Part shown: positions 23,580-32,743 of the stretch, one piece after another | How positions within the stretch are numbered: the first letter of the stretch is position 1 | Layout: each line of letters opens with the position of its first letter | Assembly (NCBI GenBank): GCA_905235675.1 | Contig: CAJONC010000001.1 | Location: 1 to 64,000 of the forward strand | Direction of reading: 5' to 3' | Source of the DNA: an uncultured Bacteroidales bacterium | GTDB taxonomy: Bacteria > Bacteroidota > Bacteroidia > Bacteroidales > UBA932 | DNA: 64,000 bases | The notes under the pieces: generated by a model | The model's input: only the letters and a program-made list of their open reading frames with translations | What the model was told of the DNA's origin: nothing | The model's database searches: none | Position numbers and translations under genes: made by a program

Positions 23580-24525
23580 TCTCTTCCCCTTCGGCAGTCT
23601 CTTCTTCCTCTTCCTCCACGAAATCCAGCGAAGCGTATTTCACCAGTTCATTGTACCAGTCGAGGATTTTTTTCATGTGGGACACATAGAAACGGTCTTC
23701 GTCGTAGTTGGGAACGGCCTGCGCAAAGAGTTCCTTGATTTCGGAGTCGGGCGACTTGGAAGTGGGGGCTTCCATGCCGTCGAGGACTTTGTTGATCGAA
23801 AGGAAGACTTCCTTGAGCTTGAATTCCCCGTCGTCGGTATAAATGGCGATGTCGGCGAGGGTGGTTATGCGGCTGTGAGGGTCGAACACTGTGCGGTGAC
23901 CGTCGCTGAGCGCCTCCGCGATGGCGGAATTGTTACGCGAAAGCGCAAGGAACCTGTAAAGTCCGTGCTTTCCCGAAACGGAAAGGATTTTGCTGAGATC
24001 AGTTTTCATATCTTTGAGTAAATTATCTGTTTTTTTCTGTAAATCTTCTATGCTGCCGTCGTTGACTATTACGACATCGGCCTGCAATTCATCTGTTTCC
24101 TTCTGTGCCTGGAGCCTCTCCGCCGCCTTTGGATTGCGGGAGAGACGCGCTTCCAGCGGCGCGGTGACAAGCCATACTTCGTCCCACATTCCGTCAAAGG
24201 CAGGTTTTTCGAGGGCTATAGCGGACTCGAAGAACACCACGCTTCCCCTGCAGGAGGCCTTCCAGGCTTCGAAATCCCGTATTACTTCGGGATAAACCAC
24301 AGCTTCGAGCCTGCCCCGCTTTTCGGCGTCGCTGAATATGATTCCCGCCTGCGAGATGGGTGCCCCTATCGCCTCCTCAACCTTCTCCCTGAGTCCCGGG
24401 ACGGAAGCATAAAGCCCCTTGGTGCGTGAATCGCTGTCATACACCTCATAACCCCTGGAGCGCAGATAGCTGCACAGCTCCGACTTGCCGCTGGCAATGC
24501 CGCCTGTTACAAGAATGGTCTTCAT
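23572..24525 (-). CDS. coaE: Dephospho-CoA kinase fused to a DUF5606 domain
   Basis: Residues 1-~171 are CoaE, which phosphorylates dephospho-CoA in the last step of CoA synthesis: P-loop GGIASGKS (8-15), RGRLEAVVYPEV and VVFFESAIALE. Residues 173-317 match DUF5606, a Bacteroidota-specific domain (ILSVSGKHGLYRFLALSRN, RITTLADIAIYTD) ending in an acidic tail. In Bacteroides relatives these are usually two neighbouring genes. Here they form one open frame, and Met173 (ATG 24009) sits where separate DUF5606 proteins start. A second product from that ATG is possible. ATG 24525 overlaps the ybbR stop by four bases. Confidence 0.88.
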   Translation of the reverse strand: MKTILVTGGIASGKSELCSYLRSRGYEVYDSDSRTKGLYASVPGLREKVEEAIGAPISQAGIIFSDAEKRGRLEAVVYPEVIRDFEAWKASCRGSVVFFESAIALEKPAFDGMWDEVWLVTAPLEARLSRNPKAAERLQAQKETDELQADVVIVNDGSIEDLQKKTDNLLKDMKTDLSKILSVSGKHGLYRFLALSRNNSAIAEALSDGHRTVFDPHSRITTLADIAIYTDDGEFKLKEVFLSINKVLDGMEAPTSKSPDSEIKELFAQAVPNYDEDRFYVSHMKKILDWYNELVKYASLDFVEEEEEETAEGEENA

Positions 24526-25448
24526 TGCGTTATGACTTCGACACATTCAGCCACCTGGGGACTGATACTGACATCTATCACTCCCTGCGGAATATCGGCG
24601 CAACGTATTATGCAGCTTCCGGTTACGGAACCTGCAAACTCCATGTAGTCCACGTAGCACCCGGCGCTTTCCAGAGGATTCGCCATCAGGGGAAAGACGC
24701 AGTGGAACCTGACGTCTACCGAGGAAGGATATACGGTGAGGTCCACCCCTCCGGGTACATTTTTCGGCACCACCGGCAAGGTTGCCGACAGCTCCACGTA
24801 GCGGCTGACGGGCACTTCCCAGCTCACGTTCGAGGCTGAAAGCCTGGTACCTTCCGGAACCTCAAGGGCGATTTCCCCATGCATGTTGCTACGGATGTCG
24901 TTTTTTATAATCGGCTTGGTATAAGCGGCTGAAATGCTGCGCAGCATGTCGGAAGAGCCGTACACCAGCACGGAATCGGGGCTGATGCTTATTTCGCCGG
25001 TCTGCATATACTGCGGACGGAACGACAGCAGGTTCACCGGCACCACGGGAACCCTGCGGTAATGCTCAGGGATGAAGCGGAACTGCACCGACTCGAAAAG
25101 GAAAGACTCCACGCTAACGTCGGCGCCGAAAATATCGGGCACATAGCGGTAAAGCTGGGCTGCGGAAATGCTGTAGTAATCCCCTTCCACCGGCTGCAGG
25201 TCCTCGGCATCGAAACGTATCTTCACCGGATCCTTGCGCCAGCCAAGGTACAGCAGGCGGAAACCTGAAGCCCTGCACCTGGCCGTAAGGTCGACGAAAT
25301 CGCTGGAGTTTTCGGCATGGCCGGCAATGCTGCTCTGCGCCACCACGGGCACGGACACAAGGCTGGTCTGGGTACGCGACAAATTATGTATCAGCCAGAT
25401 ACTGGCCGATACAAGCAGGCAAACCAGAAATGACTGCCAGCGTTTCAC
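24522..25448 (-). CDS. YbbR-like domain protein
   Basis: This 308-residue protein is anchored by one N-terminal helix (FLVCLLVSASIWLIHNLS) with the rest outside the membrane, consisting of YbbR-like beta repeats (VPVVAQSSIAG, VPVVPVNLLSFRPQYMQTGEISISPDSVLVYGS). In Firmicutes the YbbR protein CdaR regulates diadenylate cyclase. No cyclase gene is adjacent here, although a PgpH-like c-di-AMP phosphodiesterase gene lies at 55854. It is located between yajC and coaE, the usual Bacteroidota arrangement. Confidence 0.85.
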   Translation of the reverse strand: MKRWQSFLVCLLVSASIWLIHNLSRTQTSLVSVPVVAQSSIAGHAENSSDFVDLTARCRASGFRLLYLGWRKDPVKIRFDAEDLQPVEGDYYSISAAQLYRYVPDIFGADVSVESFLFESVQFRFIPEHYRRVPVVPVNLLSFRPQYMQTGEISISPDSVLVYGSSDMLRSISAAYTKPIIKNDIRSNMHGEIALEVPEGTRLSASNVSWEVPVSRYVELSATLPVVPKNVPGGVDLTVYPSSVDVRFHCVFPLMANPLESAGCYVDYMEFAGSVTGSCIIRCADIPQGVIDVSISPQVAECVEVITQ

Positions 25449-25469
25449 AGCAAAAAGGCCGATGTATGC

Positions 25470-25814
25470 CTACTTCTGCTGGGCCTGGTCGTTTGCGGCC
25501 TGGGCGTCGGCGGTGTAATCGCGCACGAGGGAGTTCTTGTCCACGCGTATCTTGATTTCGCCGTCAACCTTCAGCAGAACGGTCCTTTCCTGGATTTCGG
25601 CTACGGTGCCGTAGATGCCGCCGGCGGTGACCACTTTGTCACCCTTCTTGAGCTCGCTGCGGAATTTTTCAAGTTCCTTCTGCTGCTTGCGCTGGGGCCT
25701 GATCATGAAGAGCCACATCACGAGGAAAAGAAGGATTATCATGAGCCAGAAGCCCATGCTGCTTCCGCTGTTGGGCTGCTGGGCAGCCTGGAGGATAATG
25801 GTAAGGAAATTCAT
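25470..25814 (-). CDS. yajC: Preprotein translocase subunit YajC
   Basis: A 114-residue single-pass membrane protein associated with SecDF. The transmembrane helix (GFWLMIILLFLVMWLFMI) is followed by the family motif RPQRKQQKE and a small soluble domain with LKKGDKVVTAGGIYGTVAEI. It lies four bases after nusB and 21 bases before ybbR in the operon. Confidence 0.95.
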   Translation of the reverse strand: MNFLTIILQAAQQPNSGSSMGFWLMIILLFLVMWLFMIRPQRKQQKELEKFRSELKKGDKVVTAGGIYGTVAEIQERTVLLKVDGEIKIRVDKNSLVRDYTADAQAANDQAQQK

Positions 25815-25818
25815 AATT

Positions 25819-26739
25819 CTATCGTTTGTTGATTAGTTTGTCGAGTATGCCGTTCACGAAAGCCCTGCTTTCGGGAGTGCTGTAATATTTGGATATTTCC
25901 ACATATTCGTTTATAGTCACCTTGGGGGCGATTTCAGGGCAGGATTCAGACTCGGCCAGGCCGCATACTATCAGTGCGAGGTCGGTGGCGCAGATGCGGC
26001 TGCGGTCCCACTTGGGAGTAATCTCCGCTATTTGGGAGATATAGCGGTCGAATCCGCTGTAGGCCGTGCGGAGAAGCTTCACCACGAAGGCGTGGTCGCT
26101 CTGCTTGCTTCCGCTGCGGTCCAGGTCGCTCATGAAGAGCGGAGGCAGGTTCCAGCAGCGGCCCTTGCCCAGGTCCAGCATGGTGCGGCAGCACCAGCTG
26201 AGTGCGTAGGCGAGGTCGTCGTTCCACCAGATTGACAGTTCTTCGAGAATCTCTTCGAGTTTTTCATTGTCTTCGAATTCCTCCTCGAAAATGCGGCACC
26301 ACAGCTCGGCGTCCTCAGCGAGGGTGTTATCGGCTCCGGAGGCCATGTAGTCAGCGAAATAGTCCTTGCTCCTGACAGATTCGTAGAGATTGCGCACCAA
26401 CACGTCGTACTGGTCCCAGCTGAACTTTTTCTTCTGTATGAGCTTCCCGAAATCGGGGTCGTCCTCCAGCAGGGGGGCGATGAGGTTGCGGGTGAACTTC
26501 ATGTTGGGGTGCTGTTCCTCCTCTGTGGGATTGAACTTGCCTTTGGCCGCTTCTATCCGTTCTCCGGCCTCGGCCGTGACGGCGTTCACGCTGCAAAGAA
26601 GAAAAAGATAGAGATCCCTCACGGATTCGAGGGAGCGATCCAGCTGGGACTCAAGTTCTTTCAGAGTAACAGACTGGTTCTCAGTATAACTGTATACTGC
26701 CTTGAAGGCCTTGATACGAAGGATTCTGCGGTTAAGCAT
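25819..26739 (-). CDS. nusB: Transcription antitermination factor NusB (long Bacteroidota form)
   Basis: NusB binds boxA RNA with S10 to prevent premature termination in rRNA operons. The canonical ~140-residue fold is in the C-terminal half (DRSRICATDLALIVCGLAE, TINEYVEISKYYSTPESRAFVNGILDKL). The preceding ~170 residues are an extension common in Bacteroidota, and the first residues RILRIKAFKAVYSY also fit the family. ATG 26739 is preferred over a TTG three codons upstream. It is the first gene of its operon, with a -7 box TATATTTG at 26770-26763. Confidence 0.92.
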   Translation of the reverse strand: MLNRRILRIKAFKAVYSYTENQSVTLKELESQLDRSLESVRDLYLFLLCSVNAVTAEAGERIEAAKGKFNPTEEEQHPNMKFTRNLIAPLLEDDPDFGKLIQKKKFSWDQYDVLVRNLYESVRSKDYFADYMASGADNTLAEDAELWCRIFEEEFEDNEKLEEILEELSIWWNDDLAYALSWCCRTMLDLGKGRCWNLPPLFMSDLDRSGSKQSDHAFVVKLLRTAYSGFDRYISQIAEITPKWDRSRICATDLALIVCGLAESESCPEIAPKVTINEYVEISKYYSTPESRAFVNGILDKLINKR

Positions 26740-26762
26740 GTTTTTCAAACAAAATAATAATG

Positions 26763-26800
26763 CAAATATAGCATCTAATCCTCAAAAAATTCTATTTTTG
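26763..26800. promoter_or_regulatory. Divergent -7 boxes for the nusB operon and the PUR-protein operon
   Basis: TATATTTG on the minus strand (26770-26763) lies 23 bases before the nusB ATG. TATTTTTG on the plus strand (26793-26800) lies 29 bases before the PUR-domain gene ATG. Confidence 0.6.
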
Positions 26801-26829
26801 CAGAAAGAAACTTTTTAATTTTTCAAGAG

Positions 26830-27189
26830 ATGTACAGAGACGACAGAGATCAGACTGGTTTCCAGGATCGCAACGCAGAGGATGTATACTCCAAGCCTGT
26901 GAGAGCCGGAAAGCGTACATACTTCTTCGACGTAAAGTCGACGAAAGGACAGAACGACTACTATCTTACCGTTACCGAAAGCAAGCGCAGGGTGAATCCC
27001 GACGGTTCTTTCACTTACGACAAACACAAAATTTTCCTTTATAAAGAAGATTTCGACAAGTTCCGCGAAGGGCTCGACGAAGCCATCGCCTACATTACCG
27101 ACAACTGTTTCGGCGGAGAGATCCCCCAAAGACCCGAGAATGACGAATCGTACGGAAAATCCTCCGACGTCAATTTCGAGGATCTTTAA
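26830..27189 (+). CDS. DUF3276 protein, PUR-alpha-like nucleic-acid-binding
   Basis: The 119-residue protein is a single PUR repeat of the DUF3276 family (RTYFFDVKSTKGQNDYYLTV, ITESKRRV, HKIFLYKEDFDKFREGL), which binds single-stranded DNA or RNA. Its target is unknown. It is the first gene of an operon with the deaminase and the nucleoside phosphorylase. Its stop and the next start share one base (TAATG), so its translation is tied to purine salvage genes, possibly only by operon convenience. Confidence 0.88.
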   Translation: MYRDDRDQTGFQDRNAEDVYSKPVRAGKRTYFFDVKSTKGQNDYYLTVTESKRRVNPDGSFTYDKHKIFLYKEDFDKFREGLDEAIAYITDNCFGGEIPQRPENDESYGKSSDVNFEDL

Positions 27190-28466
27190 TGGGCTCCATT
27201 CTTCTGAAGGATATAACCATTGCCGGTGAGCGCAAGGACATGCTCATCGGCGGCAGCCGTATACTGCGCATAAGCCCCGAGGGTTCTTCCGCGGGCTGGG
27301 ACCTCGCGGGCGACGTGGAGGTGATGGACTGCACGGGCAAGGTGGCGATTCCGGGATTTGTGAACATGCACACCCACGCCGGCATGTCGCTGATGCGCGG
27401 GATAGGCGAAGACATGGTCTTCCAGGACTGGATAACCAAGATATGGAAGATAGAGGAGGGCATAGACTACGACTACGTCTACTGGGCCTCCAAGGTCGCC
27501 TGCATAGAGATGATACGCACCGGCACCACCACTTTCAACGACCAGTACTGGTTCTTCCAGGCCTGCCAGAAAGCCGCGGTGGAGATGGGCATACGCCCTG
27601 CCGTCGGCTTCGACATCATCGACCACAACAAGCCCGAAGAGGCCGCGAGGCAGATGGACCTGTGCACGCGCAAGTACGAAGAAGCGCAGGACAGGTGGAA
27701 AGAAGACGGATCCATCTATGAACTCGCCTTCCATGCCATCTACTCTGTCAGCGAACCCATGATGATATGGGCTGCGGACTTCGCCCGCGCCCATGACCTG
27801 CCCCTGCACATCCATCTCAGCGAAACCCTCAGGGAGGTGGAAGACTGCAAGGCCGCCCACGGAGGACTCACTCCGGTGGAATACCTCGACGCCATAGGCG
27901 TGCTGGGGCCCAACCTCCTCGCCGCACACTGCCTCTGGCTCAGCGAACACGACATCGAACTCCTTGCAAAGCACGGAGTCAACTGCATCCACAACATTAA
28001 TTCAAACACCAAACTGTCTTCCGGCTACAGGTTCCTCTACAACGAACTTCGCGACGCCGGAGTCAATGTCTGCATAGGAACCGACGGCTGCGCTTCGTCC
28101 AACAACCTCGACCTGCTCGAGGCCATGAAGACTTCCGCCCTGTTCCAGAAAGCCTGGAGAAACGACCCCAAGGCCCTCCCTCTCGAAGAACTGCTCGACA
28201 TGGCTACCGTGAACGGCGCCAGGGCCCTGCGTATCGACAGCGGAGTGCTGCGCGAAGGCGCCCTGGCCGACATCTCGATAGTGGAGACCGACAGCTATGC
28301 CTTCCTCTCCCCCGGGCCCTTCCTCGCGAACCTCGTATACTCGGCCCATTCCGACTGCATCGATACCGTGATTGCAGGCGGGAAGGTAGTAATGCGGAAC
28401 CGCGAGATACCCGGCGAAAAGGAAATCATCCACGAGGCCCGCAAGGCATTGGACAAACTAAAGTAA
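27189..28466 (+). CDS. mtaD: Amidohydrolase, probable MTA/SAH (or related adenosine) deaminase
   Basis: The 425-residue metallo-amidohydrolase has PGFVNMHTHAGMSLMRG (metal site HTH), HIHLSET, LLAAHCLWLS and CIGTDGCASSNNLDLLEAM with the catalytic Asp. This set is typical of the MtaD/TrzA branch that deaminates S-adenosylhomocysteine, methylthioadenosine or adenosine to the inosine analogues. The next gene encodes purine nucleoside phosphorylase, which would cleave the inosine product, so the pair forms a short salvage route. Exact substrate preference cannot be read from sequence. Confidence 0.85.
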   Translation: MGSILLKDITIAGERKDMLIGGSRILRISPEGSSAGWDLAGDVEVMDCTGKVAIPGFVNMHTHAGMSLMRGIGEDMVFQDWITKIWKIEEGIDYDYVYWASKVACIEMIRTGTTTFNDQYWFFQACQKAAVEMGIRPAVGFDIIDHNKPEEAARQMDLCTRKYEEAQDRWKEDGSIYELAFHAIYSVSEPMMIWAADFARAHDLPLHIHLSETLREVEDCKAAHGGLTPVEYLDAIGVLGPNLLAAHCLWLSEHDIELLAKHGVNCIHNINSNTKLSSGYRFLYNELRDAGVNVCIGTDGCASSNNLDLLEAMKTSALFQKAWRNDPKALPLEELLDMATVNGARALRIDSGVLREGALADISIVETDSYAFLSPGPFLANLVYSAHSDCIDTVIAGGKVVMRNREIPGEKEIIHEARKALDKLK

Positions 28467-28472
28467 ACAATT

Positions 28473-29300
28473 ATGGACCCACGAATTGAACGTATCAACT
28501 CCGCGACCGCCTATATACTCACCAAGACCGGCGGCCGCAAGCCCGTTGCAGGCATCATCTGCGGAAGCGGGCTCGGCAATCTTGTCGATAGGATTACCGA
28601 CAGCACCGTAGTACCCTACACCGAAATCCCCGGCTTCCCCGTATCCACCGTAATCGGGCATAAGGGAAACTTCATCATCGGAAATCTCGGCGGAAAATGC
28701 GTAGTTGCCATGCAGGGCCGCTTCCACTACTACGAAGGCTATACCATGGACGTGCTCACCACACCGGTGCGCGTGATGAAGAAACTCGGCGTCGAATACC
28801 TCTTCGTATCAAATGCCGCCGGCGCCCTGAACCCCGCCTTTGAAGTGGGCGACACCGTCATAATCCGCGACCATATCAACCTTCTCCCCAATCCCCTTAT
28901 CGGCGCCAACATGGATGAATTCGGTCCGCGCTTCCCCGACATGACCTGTGCATACGACAGGGAGCTTCAGGACAAAGCTGTAGAAATTGCCGAATCCATG
29001 GGCCACAAGCTGCACAGGGGCATTTATGTCGGAGGCAGCGGCCCCAGCTATGAAACTCCCGCCGAGGTGCGTTACTTCCGCCAGATAGGAGGAGACCTCG
29101 TAGGAATGTCAACCGTTCCGGAGGTAATAGTCGCCCGCCACTGCGGAATACGTGTATTCGGTATTTCAGTGGTGACCAATGTCTCCAACACCGAAAACAT
29201 TGAGCGCAACCTCAACGACGGCGAAGATGTAGTAATGCAGGCCAACAAGACTGCCCAGTGGCTGAGCGGCCTGATTGAGAAGATGGTGGAAAGCCTTTAA
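28473..29300 (+). CDS. Purine nucleoside phosphorylase
   Basis: This 275-residue trimeric-type PNP cleaves inosine or guanosine with phosphate to base and ribose-1-phosphate. Conserved sites are IICGSGLGNLVDRI (phosphate), MQGRFHYYEGYTM, VSNAAGALNP and FGISVVTNVSNTEN, where the Asn near the end contacts the base. It lies six bases after the deaminase gene and completes the operon. Its stop is three bases from the convergent dsbD stop, with no terminator in between. Confidence 0.94.
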   Translation: MDPRIERINSATAYILTKTGGRKPVAGIICGSGLGNLVDRITDSTVVPYTEIPGFPVSTVIGHKGNFIIGNLGGKCVVAMQGRFHYYEGYTMDVLTTPVRVMKKLGVEYLFVSNAAGALNPAFEVGDTVIIRDHINLLPNPLIGANMDEFGPRFPDMTCAYDRELQDKAVEIAESMGHKLHRGIYVGGSGPSYETPAEVRYFRQIGGDLVGMSTVPEVIVARHCGIRVFGISVVTNVSNTENIERNLNDGEDVVMQANKTAQWLSGLIEKMVESL

Positions 29301-29303
29301 GCC

Positions 29304-31136
29304 TCAGCGGCTTTCAAGAAAATCGATGAAGCCGGGAACCGACAGGTTATAACCACGGGGACCGGCTATTATTTTGCCTTCGGAATCAAGGATAAAGTAG
29401 TTGGGCTGCGCGTTCACTCCGAAACGGGTGCGGGCAATGTGGCTGTTCACCCTTCCCACATCCTTGAGCACCTTGCCTTCCGGAGTGGTTATCCATTTGT
29501 CCTCCGGCAGTTTGACTTTGTCGTCGGTATATAGGGCGACTATCTCGAAATCATTGGCAAGCATGTTAAGGACGGCGGGATCCGACCAAACGCGGGCTTC
29601 CATTTCACGGCAGTTGACGCAGCCGTGCCCGGTAATGTCCACGAATATGCGCTTGCCGCTGAGTTTTGCGGCGGCAACGGCATCGTCCATATTGTCGTAT
29701 CCCTGCAGGCCGTGGGGCAGCTTCAATGTCGCCCCCTCAGGCTGAACCGAAGCCTCCGCCTGCGTTTCCTGCCATCTGCCAAGCACAAAGTCCTGGGTTT
29801 CCATGGGAGGGAGGTAGCCCGAAAGCGCCTTCAGCGGAGCTCCGAACATGCCGGGTATCATGTAAACCACGAACGAGAACACGGCTATCGCAAGCGCGAG
29901 GCGGGTGACTCCTATCTTTTCGACCTTTTCGTCGTACTTGAAGCGTATTTTTCCGAGCAGATAGAAGCCCATCAGCGAGAAGCAGACTATCCAGATTGCA
30001 AGGTAGACTTCGCGGTCGAGCAGGCCCCAGTGGTATGTCTGGTCGGCCACGCTTAGGAACTTTAAGCCGAGGGCGACCTCTATGAAACCGAGCACCACCT
30101 TGACGCTGTTGAGCCATCCGCCGCTTCTGGGCAGGCTCTTGAGGAGCGAGGGGAAGAGGGCGAGAAGGGTGAAGGGAAGGGCGAATGCAATGCTGAACGC
30201 AAGCATCGTAACCATGGGGGTCCAGAACTCGCCGGAGGTGGATTTGATAAGGACGGTCCCGACTATGGGCCCTGTGCAGGAGAAGGATACCAGCACCAGG
30301 GTGAGGGCCATGAAAAATACTCCCGCGAGGCCTTTCCTGTCGGATTTCTTATCGGATGAGTTTACGAGTTTCGAGGGCATCGTAATCTCGAAAGCTCCGA
30401 AGAAAGAGGCTGCGAAGAGCATGAACACTATGAAGAAGATGATGTTCGGCAGCCAGTGGGTAGCCAGCCAGTTGAATATGTCGGCGGTTACTGCGGCGCC
30501 TCCGAAAAGCCAGGTAAGGCCTATTATCACGGATATGGGTACGGTGTACAGCAGCACTATGAAGAGTCCGTACATCAGGGCCTTGAATTTGCCCGCAGCA
30601 GGGTTTTCGTTGCCTTTGACGAAGAAGGATATGGTCATGGGGACCATGGGGAATACGCAGGGGGTGAGCAGCATGGCGAAGCCCCAGAGTATAGCTTCGA
30701 GTATCAGGCCCCAGATGCCCTTGCCTCTGGAATGAATCGGGCCGGCGTCTGCCGCCGCAGGACTTGGTTCGGAAACCGTCTCGCTTCGCTCGACCCCACC
30801 GTTCGCAAGGCTCACGGTCCCCCCTCTTAGCGTGCCGAGGGTGGCAGCGGTTTCCGAACCAAGTCCTGCGGCTTCCGAAGACGGGGATAAATTAAAAGCA
30901 AGTTCTTCGGGCGAATGGCAGTTGTTCCCTATGCACGAAATCCACTCGAGCGTCCCGTGAATCTCATCCAGCGGCACCGCAGGCGTTCCCGTAAAAACAA
31001 TCCGAGTCCTGCCGTCCTCCCCCGTCACGACCTCCGACTCCCATTCCACGGTAACGTCCGGAAGTTTCTGACAGAAAGCCGACAGCCCCGATAACAGGGC
31101 TGCCGCCAACAGGGCTGTGAATCGCTTCGGGTTCAT
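29304..31136 (-). CDS. dsbD: Thiol:disulfide interchange protein DsbD, with an in-frame palindromic insert
   Basis: DsbD carries electrons from cytoplasmic thioredoxin to periplasmic proteins. The 610 residues comprise a signal peptide, a short alpha domain with the Cys68/Cys73 pair (SCIGNNCHSP), a membrane domain with TPCVFPMVPMTISF and SFSCTGPIVG, and a C-terminal thioredoxin-like domain with Cys506/Cys509 (GHGCVNCREME). Residues ~89-128, Ser/Ala/Gly-rich, are encoded by a 119-bp element with perfect 25-bp inverted ends. It falls in the linker before the first helix, so function is probably retained. The start shares one base with the rny stop (TAATG). Confidence 0.93.
   Translation of the reverse strand: MNPKRFTALLAAALLSGLSAFCQKLPDVTVEWESEVVTGEDGRTRIVFTGTPAVPLDEIHGTLEWISCIGNNCHSPEELAFNLSPSSEAAGLGSETAATLGTLRGGTVSLANGGVERSETVSEPSPAAADAGPIHSRGKGIWGLILEAILWGFAMLLTPCVFPMVPMTISFFVKGNENPAAGKFKALMYGLFIVLLYTVPISVIIGLTWLFGGAAVTADIFNWLATHWLPNIIFFIVFMLFAASFFGAFEITMPSKLVNSSDKKSDRKGLAGVFFMALTLVLVSFSCTGPIVGTVLIKSTSGEFWTPMVTMLAFSIAFALPFTLLALFPSLLKSLPRSGGWLNSVKVVLGFIEVALGLKFLSVADQTYHWGLLDREVYLAIWIVCFSLMGFYLLGKIRFKYDEKVEKIGVTRLALAIAVFSFVVYMIPGMFGAPLKALSGYLPPMETQDFVLGRWQETQAEASVQPEGATLKLPHGLQGYDNMDDAVAAAKLSGKRIFVDITGHGCVNCREMEARVWSDPAVLNMLANDFEIVALYTDDKVKLPEDKWITTPEGKVLKDVGRVNSHIARTRFGVNAQPNYFILDSEGKIIAGPRGYNLSVPGFIDFLESR
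30754..30872. repeat. 119-bp palindromic element inside dsbD
   Basis: Bases 30754-30778 and 30848-30872 are perfect 25-bp inverted repeats (core GGACTTGGTTCGGAAACC). The 69 bases between them contain smaller inverted pairs such as CTCGCTTCGCTCGA and ACCG...CGGT. The reading frame stays open throughout. The structure resembles a mobile palindromic element such as the Rickettsia RPEs or a MITE-like repeat. No second copy was noticed in the window. Confidence 0.8.
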
Positions 31137-32671
31137 TATTTTGCGTATGCTACCGAACGGGTTTCGCGGATTACGGTAATCTTCACCTGGCCGGGATAGG
31201 TCATCTCGTCCTGGATACGCTGTGCGATATCGGCGGACAGACGTGCGGCTTCATCGTCGCTCACCTGCTCCGCTCCCACTATCACCCTGAGCTCACGGCC
31301 GGCCTGGATTGCATAAGACTTGGTGACGCCCGGATAGGATGCGGCAAGGTCTTCCATACCCTTCAGGCGTTTCATGTAGGACTCGATAACCTCGCGGCGG
31401 GCGCCGGGACGGGCTCCCGAAATAGCATCCGCGACGAGCACGATGGGCGATATCAGCGAAGTCATCTCCATTTCTTCGTGGTGGGCGCCGATTGCGTTCA
31501 CAATCTCAGGACGCTCCTTGTACTGCTCCGCGAGCTTGGCTCCGAGAAGTGCGTGAGGCAGGTCGGGATCCTCGTCGGAGACCTTGCCTATATCGTGCAG
31601 CAGACCGGCCCTCTTGGCGAGTTTGGGATTAAGCCCGAGTTCGGATGCCATCACCGCGGCGATGTTGGCGACTTCGCGGGAGTGCTGGAGCAGGTTCTGC
31701 CCATAGGAGGAACGGTACTTCATGCGGCCGATAAGCTTGACGAGTTCGATGTTGAGCCCGTGTATGCCAAGGTCTATGCAGGTTCTCTTGCCGGTCTCAA
31801 GTATTTCGTCCTCAAGCTGCTTGCTCACCTTCGCGACCACTTCTTCAATGCGTGCGGGGTGGATTCTGCCGTCAATCACCAGCTGGTGAAGGGCAAGGCG
31901 CGCGACTTCACGGCGTACCGGATCGAAGGCCGAGATCATTATGGCATCGGGAGTGTCGTCCACCACGATTTCCACTCCGGTGGCAGCCTCGAGGGCGCGG
32001 ATGTTGCGGCCTTCGCGGCCTATTATCCTGCCCTTGACCTCATCGTTTTCTATGGGGAAGGTGGTAACCGCATTCTCTATTGCAGTTTCAGTTGCAGTAC
32101 GCTGTATCGTATTGATGACTATGCGTTTGGCTTCCTTCGCCGCATTCAGGCGGGCATCGTCCATGGTGTCGTTGATATAGGCCTGGGCCTCGGTACGGGC
32201 GACAGCCTTCATGTTTTCGACAAGCATGTTCTTCGCCTCGGCCGCAGTCATGCCGGCAATGGTTTCAAGCTGCTTGTTCGCCTGGGAGATCAGTTTGTCG
32301 GCTTCCGCCTGCTTGCTTTCCAGCTTCTCCATCTGCGAACGGAGCTGCCCCTTGGCGCTGTCGAGTTCATGCTGCCTGCGGCCAAGTTCGCTTGCCTGCT
32401 GGCCGACCTGGGATTCCTTCTGCTTGATGGAGTTCTCCCTCTCGGAAAGCTGCTTGTTCTTGTTGTTTACATACTCATCGTGCTCGGCCTTCAGCTGGAT
32501 GAACTTCTCCTTGGCCTGGAGTATCTTCTGCTGCTTGATTGTCTCCGCCTCCAGTTCCGCCTTCTCTAAGATTGCATCCCTGCGGCCGTTCATCGCCTGC
32601 TTGCGGATTATTATGTATGCCGCCAATGCCACTATGGCACCGATCAAAGCTGAAATTATATATCCAATCAT
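31136..32671 (-). CDS. rny: Ribonuclease Y
   Basis: RNase Y is a membrane-bound endoribonuclease that starts mRNA decay. The 511 residues run: one N-terminal helix ([19 protein letters not shown]), a long coiled coil (~30-190), a KH domain with [20 protein letters not shown], and an HD domain with [21 protein letters not shown]. The gene follows zapA and the probable 6S RNA, and continues into dsbD with a one-base overlap. Confidence 0.96.
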   Translation of the reverse strand: MIGYIISALIGAIVALAAYIIIRKQAMNGRRDAILEKAELEAETIKQQKILQAKEKFIQLKAEHDEYVNNKNKQLSERENSIKQKESQVGQQASELGRRQHELDSAKGQLRSQMEKLESKQAEADKLISQANKQLETIAGMTAAEAKNMLVENMKAVARTEAQAYINDTMDDARLNAAKEAKRIVINTIQRTATETAIENAVTTFPIENDEVKGRIIGREGRNIRALEAATGVEIVVDDTPDAIMISAFDPVRREVARLALHQLVIDGRIHPARIEEVVAKVSKQLEDEILETGKRTCIDLGIHGLNIELVKLIGRMKYRSSYGQNLLQHSREVANIAAVMASELGLNPKLAKRAGLLHDIGKVSDEDPDLPHALLGAKLAEQYKERPEIVNAIGAHHEEMEMTSLISPIVLVADAISGARPGARREVIESYMKRLKGMEDLAASYPGVTKSYAIQAGRELRVIVGAEQVSDDEAARLSADIAQRIQDEMTYPGQVKITVIRETRSVAYAK

Positions 32672-32701
32672 TCTCTTTTATAGGTTTTGGTTTATGTCAA
32701 A

Positions 32702-32735
32702 CAAAAAAGGCATCTGCACATTGCGCAGATGCCTT
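32702..32735 (-). terminator. Intrinsic terminator after the probable 6S RNA
   Basis: AAGGCATCTGC and GCAGATGCCTT form an 11-bp stem followed on the minus strand by TTTTTTG. It ends the RNA at 32744-32885. The rny ATG lies only about 31 bases further, so some read-through may feed rny. Confidence 0.85.
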
Positions 32736-32743
32736 GTATGAAG

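Noticed and set aside
30754..30872. Transcription terminator inside dsbD
   Set aside because: The long inverted repeat has a 69-base gap, lies early in the gene, and is not followed by a T-run on either strand.
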